Assembly (NCBI RefSeq): GCF_009712475.1
Contig: NZ_VCJO01000005.1
Span: 189,850-253,849 of the forward strand
Reading direction: 5' to 3'
Length of the DNA stretch: 64,000 nt
DNA from: Micromonospora sp. CP22
GTDB lineage: Bacteria > Actinomycetota > Actinomycetes > Mycobacteriales > Micromonosporaceae
A program made the translations under genes and the position numbers. Shown here piece by piece: positions 52,030 to 62,054 of this stretch (position 1 is the first letter of the stretch; each line of letters begins with the position of its first letter). Below the pieces are notes generated by a model. The model saw only the letters and a list, made by a program, of their open reading frames with translations, was not told the DNA's origin and did no database searches.

Positions 52030-53069
52030 TGACTGTCTTCACCGAAGAGACGCGGACCCGGGCGCGGGAGATCATCGCGCGCTACCCGGCGGACCGGTCC
52101 CGCTCGGCCCTGCTGCCGTTGCTGCACCTCGTGCAGGCCGAGGAAGGCTATGTGTCCCCGGCCGGCGTGGCGTTCTGCGCGGAGGTGCTGGGCCTCAACA
52201 AGGCCCAGGTCGGCGCGGTGGCCAGCTTCTACACCATGTACAAGCGCCGGCCGACCGGTGACTATCTGGTCAGCGTCTGCACCAACACCATGTGCAACGT
52301 GCTCGGTGGCCAGGAGGTCTACGACACCCTCGCCGAGCACCTGGGCGTCGGCCACGACGAGACCACCGCCGACGGCAAGATCACCCTGGAGCACGCGGAG
52401 TGCCTGGCCGCCTGCGACTACGGCCCGGTGATGACCGTCAACTACGACTTCTTCGACGGCGTCGACCCGCAGCGCGCGGTCGGGGTGGTCGACGAGCTGC
52501 GCGCCGGTGGTCGGCCCACGCCGAGCCGGGGGGCCCGCCTCTGCACTCTCAAGGAGATGGCGATCCAGCTGGCCGGCTTCGCCGACGAGCGGGAGGGCGC
52601 GGTCGCCGACGGCGTGCCGGGCGAGCCGAGCCTGCGCGGTCTGCGGCTGGCCCAGGAGCACGGCATCACCGCGCCGGGCTTCGACCCGAACACCCCGATC
52701 CGCAGCGGCCAGGCCGGTGACAAGCCGGCCCCGGCGACCCCGGCCAAGGCCGCGCCGACCGGCAGCACCGCGCCCGACGTCGCGGCACCGGATCGCAAGT
52801 CGCCGCAGGTGCGTACCGCCGAGACCCGGCAGCCGGACGCGAAGACCGCGGTCCCGGATGCCCCTGGCACCAAGGTTCCCGTCGACGGGCAGCCGCCGGC
52901 TCCGGGTGCCGCCCGGGCCGCGGAGGCCGCCGGTGAGGCCGCCAACAAGCCGGCAAGCGACGCCAAGCCGGCCGGTGACGACACCGGCGCGCAGGAGCGC
53001 AACCTCAAGGAGGCGGAGTCGACCGGCGGTGCACCGGAATCCGCGCACGACAAGGGGGCTCAGAAGTGA
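52029..53069 (+). CDS. nuoE: NADH-quinone oxidoreductase subunit E with long disordered tail
   Basis: 346 residues, ATG with GGAAGG 8 nt upstream. Core (about 1-220): [2Fe-2S] N1a Cys in SVCTNTMCNVLGG and HAECLAACDYGPVM. From about residue 225 to the end is a Pro/Ala/Lys-rich tail (PAPATPAKAAP), about 120 residues longer than the usual protein. Part of the NADH-dehydrogenase module with NuoF and NuoG. GTGA overlap with nuoF. Confidence 0.95.
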   Translation: MTVFTEETRTRAREIIARYPADRSRSALLPLLHLVQAEEGYVSPAGVAFCAEVLGLNKAQVGAVASFYTMYKRRPTGDYLVSVCTNTMCNVLGGQEVYDTLAEHLGVGHDETTADGKITLEHAECLAACDYGPVMTVNYDFFDGVDPQRAVGVVDELRAGGRPTPSRGARLCTLKEMAIQLAGFADEREGAVADGVPGEPSLRGLRLAQEHGITAPGFDPNTPIRSGQAGDKPAPATPAKAAPTGSTAPDVAAPDRKSPQVRTAETRQPDAKTAVPDAPGTKVPVDGQPPAPGAARAAEAAGEAANKPASDAKPAGDDTGAQERNLKEAESTGGAPESAHDKGAQK

Positions 53070-54382
53070 CCACGCCCGCGCCGGAGACCCTGGCCAAGTT
53101 GACGCCCGTGCTCACCAAGCGCTGGCTGTCCCCTGACGCCTGGCGGATCGACACCTACGAGAAGCTGGACGGCTACGCCGCCCTGCGCAAGGCCATCAAG
53201 GCACACCCGGACGACCTGATCCAGTTGGTGAAGGACTCCGGGCTGCGCGGTCGCGGTGGCGCCGGCTTCCCCACCGGCCTCAAGTGGGGCTTCATCCCGC
53301 AGGGTGACGGCAAGCCGCACTACCTCGTGGTCAACGCCGACGAGGGCGAGCCCGGCACGTGCAAGGACCTGCCGCTGATGACCCACGACCCGCACTCGCT
53401 GGTCGAGGGCGTCATCATCGCCTCGTACGCGATCCGGGCCAACCGGGCCTACATCTACATCCGTGGTGAGGCCGTGCACGCCGCCCGCCGGCTGCGCAAC
53501 GCGGTGAACGAGGCGTACGCCAAGGGCTACCTCGGCCGCGACATCCTCGGCTCGGGTTTCGACCTGGACCTGGTGGTCCATTCGGGAGCCGGCGCGTACA
53601 TCTGCGGTGAGGAGACGGCGCTGCTGGACTCCCTGGAGGGGTTCCGGGGTCAGCCCCGGTTGCGCCCGCCGTTCCCGGCCACCCACGGCCTGTACGCCAG
53701 CCCCACCGTGGTCAACAACGTGGGCACCATCGCCAGCGTGCCGTACATCGTGCTGGGTGGCGCGGACTGGTGGAAGTCGATGGGCACCGAGAAGTCGGCG
53801 GGCCCGATGATCTACTCCCTCTCCGGCCGGATCGTCAACCCCGGCCAGTACGAGTGCGGCCTCGGCATCACCCTGCGCGAGCTGATCGAGCTGGCCGGTG
53901 GGATGCAGCCGGGGCACAACCTGAAGTTCTGGACCCCGGGCGGATCGTCCACTCCGCTGCTCACCGCCGAGCACCTGGACGTGCCACTGGACTTCGAGGG
54001 GGTGGCCGCCGCCGGCTCGATCCTCGGCACCACGGCCACGCAGATCTTCTCCGACCAGGACTGCCCGGTCTACGCGACCTACCGGTGGCTGGAGTTCTAT
54101 CACCACGAGTCGTGCGGCAAGTGCACCCCGTGCCGCGAGGGCAACTACTGGATGGTCCGGGTCTACCGGCGCATCCTGGCCGGCCAGGGCACCCACGAGG
54201 ACCTGGACACCCTGCTCGACACCTGCGACAACATCCTCGGCCGCTCGTTCTGCGGTCTGGGTGACGGTGCGACCAGCTCGGTGACCTCGTCGCTGAAGTA
54301 CTTCAAGCAGGACTACCTCGACTACATCGAGGGACGGACCGCGCCGAAGTTGTCCGACAAGCAGCTCGTGGGAGCCCACTGA
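53066..54382 (+). CDS. nuoF: NADH-quinone oxidoreductase subunit F
   Basis: 438 residues from GTG. FMN- and NADH-binding subunit: [47 protein letters not shown], and the N3 [4Fe-4S] Cys in [12 protein letters not shown] plus SFCGLGD. Accepts hydride from NADH. Its TGA overlaps the ATG of the mini-ORF at 54382. Confidence 0.97.
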   Translation: MTTPAPETLAKLTPVLTKRWLSPDAWRIDTYEKLDGYAALRKAIKAHPDDLIQLVKDSGLRGRGGAGFPTGLKWGFIPQGDGKPHYLVVNADEGEPGTCKDLPLMTHDPHSLVEGVIIASYAIRANRAYIYIRGEAVHAARRLRNAVNEAYAKGYLGRDILGSGFDLDLVVHSGAGAYICGEETALLDSLEGFRGQPRLRPPFPATHGLYASPTVVNNVGTIASVPYIVLGGADWWKSMGTEKSAGPMIYSLSGRIVNPGQYECGLGITLRELIELAGGMQPGHNLKFWTPGGSSTPLLTAEHLDVPLDFEGVAAAGSILGTTATQIFSDQDCPVYATYRWLEFYHHESCGKCTPCREGNYWMVRVYRRILAGQGTHEDLDTLLDTCDNILGRSFCGLGDGATSSVTSSLKYFKQDYLDYIEGRTAPKLSDKQLVGAH

Positions 54383-54444
54383 TGCGAGTGCGAGGAGTGA
54401 GCGGAGCGAGCCCCGCAGCCGCGAGCGAAAGGCGAGCACTGTGA
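54382..54444 (+). repeat. GTGAGC-family repeat and 20-codon mini-ORF bridging nuoF and nuoG
   Basis: ATG 54382 overlaps the nuoF TGA (54380-54382). The frame reads [20 protein letters not shown] and stops at TGA 54442-54444, overlapping the nuoG GTG at 54441. The DNA carries CGAGGAGTGAGC, GCGAGCCCCGCAGCCGCGAG and GAAAGG, the last 8 nt before nuoG. Confidence 0.85.
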
Positions 54445-56936
54445 CGGACGTTGCCAAGCAGACCGAGACGGTCACCCTCACCATCGACGGCGTCGAGGTC
54501 ACCGCTCCGAAGGGAGCGCTGCTGATCCGGGTCGCCGAGCAGTTGGGGACCGAGATCCCGCGCTTCTGCGACCACCCGCTGCTGGCTCCGGCCGGCGCCT
54601 GTCGGCAGTGCCTGGTGGAGGTGGAGGGGCAGCGTAAGCCCGTCGCCTCCTGCACCCAGACGGTCGCCGACGGCATGGTGGTCCGCACCCAGCTCACCTC
54701 CCCGGTCGCCAAGAAGGCGCAGGAGGGGATCATGGAGCTGCTGCTGGTGAACCACCCGCTCGACTGCCCGATGTGTGACAAGGGCGGTGAGTGCCCGCTC
54801 CAGAACCAGGCGATGTCCACCGGCCGCGCCGACTCCCGGTTCCACGAGCACAAGCGGGAGTACCCGAAGCCGCTGCCGATCAGCACCCAGGTGCTGCTCG
54901 ACCGCGAGCGCTGCGTGCTCTGCCAGCGGTGCACCCGGTTCTCCGAGGAGATCGCGGGCGACAAGTTCATCGACCTGATGAACCGCTCCTCCGCCGAAGA
55001 GATCAACATCTACCGGGACGAGGACTACGGGGACGAGAGCGACGCCGGCGACGTCCCGTTCAACTCGTACTTCTCCGGTAACACCGTGCAGATCTGCCCG
55101 GTCGGCGCGCTCACCGGCACCCAGTACCGGTTCCGGGCCCGCCCGTTCGACCTGGTCTCCAGCCCGAGCGTGTGCGAGCACTGCTCGGCCGGTTGCGCCC
55201 AGCGCACCGACTGGCGCCGGGGCAAGGTGCTCCGCCGGCTGGCCGGCGACGACCCGCAGGTCAACGAGGAGTGGAACTGCGACAAGGGGCGGTGGGCCTT
55301 CCAGTACGCCCGCGCCACCGACCGGCTCACCACTCCGCTGGTGCGTGACGAGCGCACCGGCGAACTGCGGGAGGCGTCCTGGAGCGAGGCGCTCAGCGTC
55401 GCCGCTGAAGGGCTGCGGGCGGCCCGGGACACCGGCCAGGGCGCGGCGGTGCTCACCGGCGGTCGGCTGACCGTCGAGGACTCGTACGCGTACGCCAAGT
55501 TCGCCCGGGTCGCGCTGCACACCAACGACATCGACTTCCGGGCCCGCCCGGCCTCCCGCGAGGAGGCCGACTTCCTGGCCAGCACGGTCGCCGGCAGCAC
55601 CGACGTCACCTACACCGACGTCGAGAACGCCCCGGCGGTGGTGCTGGTCGGCCTGGAGCCGGAGGAGGAGTGCCCGATCCTCTTCCTGCGGCTGCGCAAG
55701 GCGTACCTGAAGAACAAGCTGAAGGTGTACGCGATCGCCCCGTTCGCCACCCGGGGCCTGGAGAAGCTCGGGGCCAAGCTGGCCCGGGTGGTGCCGGGCG
55801 AGGAGGCCGGGGTGCTCGCCGAGCACGCCACGGTCGCCGAGGCGCTCAGTGCCGAAGGGGCGATCCTGATCGTCGGCGAGCGGCTGGCCACCGTGCCGGG
55901 TGGCCTCTCCGCCGCCGCCGAGGTGGCGACGCGTACCGGGGCGAAGTTGGCCTGGGTGCCGCGCCGCGCGGGTGACCGTGGTGCCGTCGACACCGGCTGC
56001 CTGCCCAACCTGCTGCCCGGTGGTCGCCTGGTCACCGAGCCGGCGGCCCGGGCGGAGCTGGGCGAGGCGTGGGACATCCCGGCCGGGGTGATTCCGAGCC
56101 AGGCGGGCCGGGACACCGACGCCATCCTCACCGCTGCTGCCGCCGGTCAGCTCGGCGCGCTGGTGGTGGCCGGGGTCGATCCGGCCGACCTGGCCGACCC
56201 GCGCCTGGCCGAGCAGGCCCTGGACGCGGTGCCGTTCCTGGTCAGCCTGGAACTGCGGGCCAGCGCGGTCACCCGCCGGGCCAACGTGGTCCTCCCGGTC
56301 GCGCCGGTGGTGGAGAAGGCTGGCAGCTTCCTGGACTGGGAAGGCCGCCTGCGTCCGTTCGACGCGGTGCTGAACACCGCCGCGATGCCCGACAGCCGGG
56401 TGCTCGACGCGCTCGCCGACCTGATGGACGTGCGGCTGGGCACCGGTGACGTGCTGGCGGTCCGGCGTGAGCTGGGCAGCCTGCCGGCGACCCGGGTGAG
56501 CCGTCCGGCCGCGCCGACCGTGGCACCCGCGGCGGTGCCCGCGCCGGCCGCCGGTGAGGCGGTGCTGGCGACCTGGCACCAGCTGGTCGACCTGGGCAGC
56601 CTCACCGACGGCGACGAGCACCTGGGCGGCACCGCCCGACCGCCGGTGGTCCGGCTCGGCAAGGGCACCGCGGAGACGCTCGGTGTCGCCGACGGCGAAC
56701 CGGTGACGGTGGGGACCGACCGGGGCGCGGTGACCCTGCCGGCGCTGATCACCGAGATGCCGGACGGTGTGGTCTGGCTACCCACCAACTCGCCCGGTTC
56801 GACCGTGCGGCGCAGCCTCGGCGCGACCTCCGGTGCGGTGGTACGGATCTCGGCACCCGGCACCACTGAGCCGGTCGCCGCCGACGCGGCCGACCGGCCG
56901 GGCCCGATCCTCAACTCCTCCGGGGGTGTCGCATGA
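54441..56936 (+). CDS. nuoG: NADH-quinone oxidoreductase subunit G
   Basis: 831 residues from GTG. N-terminal [2Fe-2S] ([25 protein letters not shown]), [4Fe-4S] ligands in [14 protein letters not shown] and [10 protein letters not shown], then [10 protein letters not shown]...WNCDKGR, the extra N7-type Cys set. Molybdopterin-oxidoreductase-like C-terminal part without cofactor role, ending in a short domain ([14 protein letters not shown]). ATGA overlap with nuoH. Confidence 0.96.
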   Translation: MTDVAKQTETVTLTIDGVEVTAPKGALLIRVAEQLGTEIPRFCDHPLLAPAGACRQCLVEVEGQRKPVASCTQTVADGMVVRTQLTSPVAKKAQEGIMELLLVNHPLDCPMCDKGGECPLQNQAMSTGRADSRFHEHKREYPKPLPISTQVLLDRERCVLCQRCTRFSEEIAGDKFIDLMNRSSAEEINIYRDEDYGDESDAGDVPFNSYFSGNTVQICPVGALTGTQYRFRARPFDLVSSPSVCEHCSAGCAQRTDWRRGKVLRRLAGDDPQVNEEWNCDKGRWAFQYARATDRLTTPLVRDERTGELREASWSEALSVAAEGLRAARDTGQGAAVLTGGRLTVEDSYAYAKFARVALHTNDIDFRARPASREEADFLASTVAGSTDVTYTDVENAPAVVLVGLEPEEECPILFLRLRKAYLKNKLKVYAIAPFATRGLEKLGAKLARVVPGEEAGVLAEHATVAEALSAEGAILIVGERLATVPGGLSAAAEVATRTGAKLAWVPRRAGDRGAVDTGCLPNLLPGGRLVTEPAARAELGEAWDIPAGVIPSQAGRDTDAILTAAAAGQLGALVVAGVDPADLADPRLAEQALDAVPFLVSLELRASAVTRRANVVLPVAPVVEKAGSFLDWEGRLRPFDAVLNTAAMPDSRVLDALADLMDVRLGTGDVLAVRRELGSLPATRVSRPAAPTVAPAAVPAPAAGEAVLATWHQLVDLGSLTDGDEHLGGTARPPVVRLGKGTAETLGVADGEPVTVGTDRGAVTLPALITEMPDGVVWLPTNSPGSTVRRSLGATSGAVVRISAPGTTEPVAADAADRPGPILNSSGGVA

Positions 56937-58279
56937 ACCCGCTGGCGCAGGCGCCGTCGTTGACCGACTTCGGCCACGATCCGTGGTGGCTGATCCTCGG
57001 CAAGATTGTCTTCGCGTTCGTGGTCGCCCTGCTCGGCACGCTGCTCGGCGTGTGGTTCGAGCGGCGGGTCGTCGGCTTCATGCAGGTGCGGCCCGGACCG
57101 AACCAGCTCGGCCCGTTCGGCCTGCTGCAAACGCTCGCCGACGGTCTGAAGATGGCCTTCAAGGAGGACATCCTCCCGAAGGCGGCGGACAAGGTCGTCT
57201 ACTTCTTCGCCCCGGCGATCTCGGTGATCTGCGCGGTCACCGCGCTGTCGGTGATCCCGTTCGGCCCGATGGTGAGCATCTTCGGCCACCAGACGCCGTT
57301 GCAGGTCACCGACGTCCCGGTGGCGGTGCTGGTGGTGCTGGCCTGCTCGTCGATGGCGGTCTACGGCATCGTGCTGGCCGGTTGGGCGTCCGGCTCGACC
57401 TACCCGCTGCTCGGCGGCCTGCGCTCCGCCGCTCAGCTGATCTCGTACGAGGTGGCGCTGGGGCTGTCCATCGTGGCGGTGTTCATGCTCGCCGGCACGA
57501 TGTCCACCAGTGAGATCGTGGCCGCCCAGGGCAGCGGCACCCAGCTGAGCCTGTTCGGCGTCGACATCCCGGCACCGGGCTGGTACGCGGTGCTGCTCTT
57601 CCCGAGCTTCGTGGTCTTCTTCATCTCCATCGTCGGCGAGACCAACCGGCCGCCGTTCGACCTGCCGGAGGCGGAGTCGGAGCTGGTCGCCGGCTTCATG
57701 ACCGAGTACAGCTCGCTCAAGTTCGCGCTGATCATGCTCAGCGAGTACGTCGCGATGGTGACCATGTCGGCCTTCACCGTGACGCTCTTCCTGGGCGGTT
57801 GGCACGCGCCATGGCCGATCACCATGTGGTCGGGCGCCAACTCCGGCTGGTGGCCGCTGCTCTGGTTCTTCGGCAAGGTCATCCTGCTGGTCTTCGTCTT
57901 CGTCTGGCTGCGTGGCACGCTGCCCCGGTTGCGGTACGACCAGTTCATGCGACTCGGCTGGAAGGTGCTCATCCCGATCAGCCTGGTCTGGATCGTGGTC
58001 CTCGCCGGCCTGCGCACGGTCGACGACTGGGACACCCGGAGCCGGCTGTACGCGATCGGCATCCCCGCCGGCATCGTGCTGCTCGCCACGCTGTTCTGGC
58101 CGAGCCGCAAGCCGACGCCGAAGCCGACGCTCGCCGAGCAGGTCGAGAACCGGCCGCCGGGCAGCTTCCCGCTGCCCCCGATGGATCTCCAGGTACCACC
58201 GAGCCCGCGCACCCGGCGCATGGTCGCCGAGCGGGAGCCGGCCAACGCTCCCGCCGGCCAGGACTCTGAGGAGGTGTGA
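56933..58279 (+). CDS. nuoH: NADH-quinone oxidoreductase subunit H
   Basis: 448 residues, ATG overlapping nuoG. About eight membrane helices; [37 protein letters not shown] type, and [21 protein letters not shown] line the quinone entry. The last about 65 residues ([17 protein letters not shown]) are a hydrophilic extension. nuoI starts 1 nt after its stop. Confidence 0.97.
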   Translation: MNPLAQAPSLTDFGHDPWWLILGKIVFAFVVALLGTLLGVWFERRVVGFMQVRPGPNQLGPFGLLQTLADGLKMAFKEDILPKAADKVVYFFAPAISVICAVTALSVIPFGPMVSIFGHQTPLQVTDVPVAVLVVLACSSMAVYGIVLAGWASGSTYPLLGGLRSAAQLISYEVALGLSIVAVFMLAGTMSTSEIVAAQGSGTQLSLFGVDIPAPGWYAVLLFPSFVVFFISIVGETNRPPFDLPEAESELVAGFMTEYSSLKFALIMLSEYVAMVTMSAFTVTLFLGGWHAPWPITMWSGANSGWWPLLWFFGKVILLVFVFVWLRGTLPRLRYDQFMRLGWKVLIPISLVWIVVLAGLRTVDDWDTRSRLYAIGIPAGIVLLATLFWPSRKPTPKPTLAEQVENRPPGSFPLPPMDLQVPPSPRTRRMVAEREPANAPAGQDSEEV

Positions 58280-58280
58280 C

Positions 58281-58922
58281 GTGGGCGCGATCACCGGAAC
58301 GTTCAAGGGCTTCGGGGTCACCTTCTCGCACATGTTCAGGAAGGTCGTCACCACCGACTACCCGTTCTCGCCGCCGAAGCCGGCGCCGCGCTACCACGGG
58401 CGGCACATCCTCAACCGGCACCCGGACGGCCTGGAGAAGTGCATCGGCTGCGAGCTGTGCGCCTGGGCCTGCCCGGCGGACGCGATCTACGTCGAGGGTG
58501 GCGACAACACCGACGAGCAGCGCTTCTCGCCGGGCGAGCGGTACGCCAGCGTCTACCAGATCAACTACGCCCGCTGCATCTTCTGCGGACTCTGCATCGA
58601 GGCCTGCCCGACCCGCTCGTTGACCATGAGCAACGAGTACGAGTTGGCCCGGGACAACCGCAAGGATCTGATCTTCACCAAGGAGCAGCTGCTGGCGCCG
58701 CTGCTGCCGGGGATGGAGCAGCCGCCGCACCCGATGCGGCTGGGTGACAGCGAGAAGGACTACTACGTCGGCAGCCTCACCAACCCGGGCACCTCCGCCG
58801 GGGCGGAGCGCTCCCCGATGGGTCCGGGTCGTTACCAGGTGGACGAGCACCCGGGGGTCACCTTCCCCGGTGCCGAGCAGGCCGCCCAGCGGGCCGCGGC
58901 GGAGAAGGGAGAGTCGGAATGA
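58281..58922 (+). CDS. nuoI: NADH-quinone oxidoreductase subunit I
   Basis: 213 residues from GTG after GAGGAGG. Two [4Fe-4S] ferredoxin motifs: [12 protein letters not shown] and [12 protein letters not shown] (N6a, N6b). C-terminal 50 residues are an acidic lineage-specific extension. ATGA overlap with nuoJ. Confidence 0.97.
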   Translation: MGAITGTFKGFGVTFSHMFRKVVTTDYPFSPPKPAPRYHGRHILNRHPDGLEKCIGCELCAWACPADAIYVEGGDNTDEQRFSPGERYASVYQINYARCIFCGLCIEACPTRSLTMSNEYELARDNRKDLIFTKEQLLAPLLPGMEQPPHPMRLGDSEKDYYVGSLTNPGTSAGAERSPMGPGRYQVDEHPGVTFPGAEQAAQRAAAEKGESE

Positions 58923-59689
58923 CCACCTCGACGCTGCTCGCCGCCTCCGGTGCGGTCTCCGGCGGCGAGGCGGTGACCTTCTGGATCCTCGCCCCGCTCG
59001 CACTGGCCGGTGCGATCGGCATGGTCGCCGCCCGCAACGCGGTGCACTCGGCGCTGTGGCTGGTGCTGACCATGCTGAGCCTCGGCGTGTTCTACGTGCT
59101 CCAGGCGGGACCGTTCATCGGCATGGTGCAGATCATCGTCTACACCGGCGCGATCATGATGCTCTTCCTGTTCGTGCTGATGCTGGTCGGTCGGGAGTCC
59201 TCCGATTCACTGATCGAGGTGCTACGCGGCCAGCGCATCGCGGCGCTCGGGCTGGGGATCGGCTTCGCCGGCCTGCTCGGCAGCGGGGTCTACCGGGCCA
59301 CGCAGGGCAGCATCCCGGCTGGTCTGGAGCAGGCCAACGCGGGCGGCAACGTGAAGGGCATCGCCCGGTTGCTCTTCACGGACTACGTCTTCGCCTTCGA
59401 GCTGACTGCGGCGCTGCTCATCACCGCCACCATCGGCGGCATGATCCTCGCGCACGTCGAACGGCGCAAGGAGGACAAGCGCGACCAGGTTGCCACCATG
59501 AAGGCCCGCTTCCGGCCCGGCAACTACCCCGGCCCGAAGCCCGGCCCGGGTGTCTTCGCCACCTCTTCGTCGGTCGCCACCCCGGCCCGCCTGCCGGACG
59601 GGCGGCTGAGCGACCGCAGTACGCCGGACATCCTGCCGGTGCGGGAGCTGACCGCCGAGGAGACCACGCTGAAGGGCACTGAGAAATGA
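58919..59689 (+). CDS. nuoJ: NADH-quinone oxidoreductase subunit J
   Basis: 256 residues, ATG. Five membrane helices ([20 protein letters not shown], then [16 protein letters not shown] and [20 protein letters not shown]). The cytoplasmic C-terminal tail of about 70 residues is longer than usual. ATGA overlap with nuoK. Confidence 0.96.
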   Translation: MTTSTLLAASGAVSGGEAVTFWILAPLALAGAIGMVAARNAVHSALWLVLTMLSLGVFYVLQAGPFIGMVQIIVYTGAIMMLFLFVLMLVGRESSDSLIEVLRGQRIAALGLGIGFAGLLGSGVYRATQGSIPAGLEQANAGGNVKGIARLLFTDYVFAFELTAALLITATIGGMILAHVERRKEDKRDQVATMKARFRPGNYPGPKPGPGVFATSSSVATPARLPDGRLSDRSTPDILPVRELTAEETTLKGTEK

Positions 59690-60003
59690 GTGACTTCTTC
59701 TCGGTCGAGCCGAACTACTACCTGGTCCTCGCCGCGGTGCTGTTCACCATCGGCGCGGCCGGGGTGCTGGTCCGGCGCAACGCGATCGTGCTGTTCATGT
59801 GTGTCGAGCTGATGCTCAACGCGGCCAACCTGGCGCTGGTCACCTTCAGCCGGATGAACGGTGACCTCAACGGCCAGATCATGGCGTTCTTCGTGATGGT
59901 GGTGGCGGCGGCCGAGGTCGTGGTCGGGTTGGCCATCATCATGGCGATCTTCCGCACCCGACGCTCCGCCAGCGTCGACGACGCCAACCTGCTGAAGTAC
60001 TAG
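59686..60003 (+). CDS. nuoK: NADH-quinone oxidoreductase subunit K
   Basis: 105 residues, ATG. Three helices; conserved Glu in [18 protein letters not shown] and in [19 protein letters not shown], part of the proton path. nuoL begins 12 nt downstream. Confidence 0.97.
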   Translation: MSDFFSVEPNYYLVLAAVLFTIGAAGVLVRRNAIVLFMCVELMLNAANLALVTFSRMNGDLNGQIMAFFVMVVAAAEVVVGLAIIMAIFRTRRSASVDDANLLKY

Positions 60004-60015
60004 AGGGGCCCACCG

Positions 60016-61974
60016 GTGGACGAAATCTTGACGTACGCCCAGGCTGCTCCGGCCGAGACCGTCTCGTACGCGACGGCGGACGGGCTGCTGAGCAGCGTCT
60101 GGCTGCTGGTGGCGATCCCGCTGGTCAGCGCGGCGATCCTGCTGCTGCTCGGTCGACGGGCCGACCGGTGGGGCCACTGGCTCGGGGTGGCCGCGGTCGG
60201 TGCCGCCTTCCTGCTCGGCCTGAGCTACTTCCTCGGGCTACGTGGCCTGGACAACAAGTCCGTCCAGCTGAGCCTCTGGGACTTCATCGCGGTCGGCGGC
60301 CTGCACGTGGACTTCGGTCTGCTGTTCGACCCGCTGTCCGGGGTCTTCGTCCTGCTGATCACGGGCGTGGGCTTCCTGATCCACCTGTACGCGGTCGAGT
60401 ACATGGCGCACGACGCGGGACGGCGTCGGTTCTTCGCCTACTTCAACCTGTTCATCGCGGCGATGTTGTTGCTGGTGCTGGGCAACAACTACGTGATGCT
60501 GTACTTCGGCTGGGAGGGCGTCGGTCTGGCGTCGTACCTGCTGATCTCCTTCTGGTACACCAAGCCGGCCGCCGCCACCGCGGGCAAGAAGGCGTTTCTG
60601 ATGAACCGGGTCGGTGACGCCGGTCTGGCCATCGCCATCTTCATCATGTTCGCCACCCTCGGCACCACCCAGTACGACGAGGTGTTCAACGGCGTCAGCG
60701 CGCTGGCCGGTGGCACGGTGCTGGTGCTCGGCCTGCTGCTGCTGCTCGGCGCGACCGGTAAGTCCGGCCAGTTCCCGCTCCAGGCGTGGTTGCCGGACGC
60801 GATGGAGGGCCCGACCCCGGTGTCGGCGCTGATCCACGCCGCGACGATGGTCACCGCCGGTGTCTACCTGATCGCCCGCTCCAACATCATCTTCTCGGCC
60901 AACTCCACGTTGCAGCTGGTGGTGGTCAGCGTCGGTGCGCTGACCCTGCTCGTCGGCGCGATCATCGGTTGCGCCAAGGACGACATCAAGCGGGTGCTGG
61001 CCTGGTCGACGGTGAGCCAGATCGGCTACATGTTCCTCGGCGTCGGCCTCGGCGGCGCGGCGTACGCGCTGGCCATCGTGCACCTGCTGGCGCACGGCTT
61101 CTTCAAGGCCAACATGTTCCTCGGTGCGGGCTCGGTCATGCACGGCATGAAAGACCAGGTGGACATCCGCCGCTTCGGTGGCCTGTCCAAGTACATGAAG
61201 ATCACTTGGTTGACCTTCGGTGCGGGCTGGCTGGCCATCATCGGCATGTTCCCGTTCTCCGGGTACTTCTCCAAGGAGCCGATCATCGCCGCCGCCTTCG
61301 AGCGGGAGGGCTGGACGGCCTGGCTGTTCGGTGGGGCCGCGGTGCTCGGTGCCGCGCTGACCGCCTTCTACATGACCCGGCTGTTCGTGCTCACCTTCCA
61401 CGGCCCGAAGCGGTGGACGGAGGACATCGAGCACCCGCACGAGTCCCCGCCGCTGATGACCATCCCGCTGATCCTGCTCGGCATCGGCTCGATCGGTGCC
61501 GGTTGGCTGCTGGCCACCTCGGTGCCGGACTGGCTGACCGCCACCGCCGGTCTCACCTCGACCGAGGGGCACCACGACGCGGTGCTGCCGCACTGGGCGA
61601 TCGTCGTGCTGTCGCTGGGGGTCACCGTGATCGGCGCGCTGCTGGGCTGGTACCTGTTCCGCAACGGTACGGCTACCGAGCCGCAGCCGGCCGGGGTGTT
61701 GGTGACCGCCGCCCGGAAGAACCTCTACACCGACACGGTCAACGAGGCGGTCTTCGAGAAGCCGGGCATCTTCCTCACCCGGGCGCTGGTCTACCTCGAC
61801 AACCGGGGCATCGACGGGCTGATCAACGGCCTGGCCGCGGGTGTGGGCGGTGGATCGGGTCGGCTCCGGCGGCTGCAGACCGGCTTCGTCCGGTCGTACG
61901 CCACCTCGATCCTGACCGGCGCGCTGCTGGTGGTGGCCGCCTTCCTGGCCGTACAGGCGGGGTGGTTGGCGTGA
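60016..61974 (+). CDS. nuoL: NADH-quinone oxidoreductase subunit L
   Basis: 652 residues from GTG after GAGGGG. Antiporter-like subunit with about 16 helices. NYVMLYFGWEGVGLASYLLI, KSGQFPLQAWLPDAMEGPTPVSALIH and a lateral C-terminal helix region are present. TGA 61972-61974 overlaps the GTG of the mini-ORF at 61971. Confidence 0.97.
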   Translation: MDEILTYAQAAPAETVSYATADGLLSSVWLLVAIPLVSAAILLLLGRRADRWGHWLGVAAVGAAFLLGLSYFLGLRGLDNKSVQLSLWDFIAVGGLHVDFGLLFDPLSGVFVLLITGVGFLIHLYAVEYMAHDAGRRRFFAYFNLFIAAMLLLVLGNNYVMLYFGWEGVGLASYLLISFWYTKPAAATAGKKAFLMNRVGDAGLAIAIFIMFATLGTTQYDEVFNGVSALAGGTVLVLGLLLLLGATGKSGQFPLQAWLPDAMEGPTPVSALIHAATMVTAGVYLIARSNIIFSANSTLQLVVVSVGALTLLVGAIIGCAKDDIKRVLAWSTVSQIGYMFLGVGLGGAAYALAIVHLLAHGFFKANMFLGAGSVMHGMKDQVDIRRFGGLSKYMKITWLTFGAGWLAIIGMFPFSGYFSKEPIIAAAFEREGWTAWLFGGAAVLGAALTAFYMTRLFVLTFHGPKRWTEDIEHPHESPPLMTIPLILLGIGSIGAGWLLATSVPDWLTATAGLTSTEGHHDAVLPHWAIVVLSLGVTVIGALLGWYLFRNGTATEPQPAGVLVTAARKNLYTDTVNEAVFEKPGIFLTRALVYLDNRGIDGLINGLAAGVGGGSGRLRRLQTGFVRSYATSILTGALLVVAAFLAVQAGWLA

Positions 61975-62054
61975 TCGACCTCAGGAGGCTGTCGGCCTCT
62001 CAGGCGGCCGTCGCCGGCGGACCGCACAGTGACGACGGAGGTAAGGCCGCATAA
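61971..62054 (+). other. 27-codon mini-ORF bridging nuoL and nuoM, not a repeat copy
   Basis: GTG 61971 overlaps the nuoL stop. The frame (VIDLRRLSASQAAV..., ending GGKAA) ends at TAA 62052-62054, overlapping the nuoM ATG at 62054. GGAGGT (62037-62042 region) precedes nuoM. Sequence is unrelated to the GTGAGC family. Whether the peptide has a function is unknown. Confidence 0.55.

Noticed and set aside
54303..56621. 772-residue open frame on the minus strand across nuoG
   Set aside because: Shadow of nuoG: low-complexity Arg/His/Gly composition, no domain, and the plus-strand gene is certain. The same applies to long minus frames at 3658-5166, 6699-8681, 50615-52075, 53060-55009 and 56147-58354.
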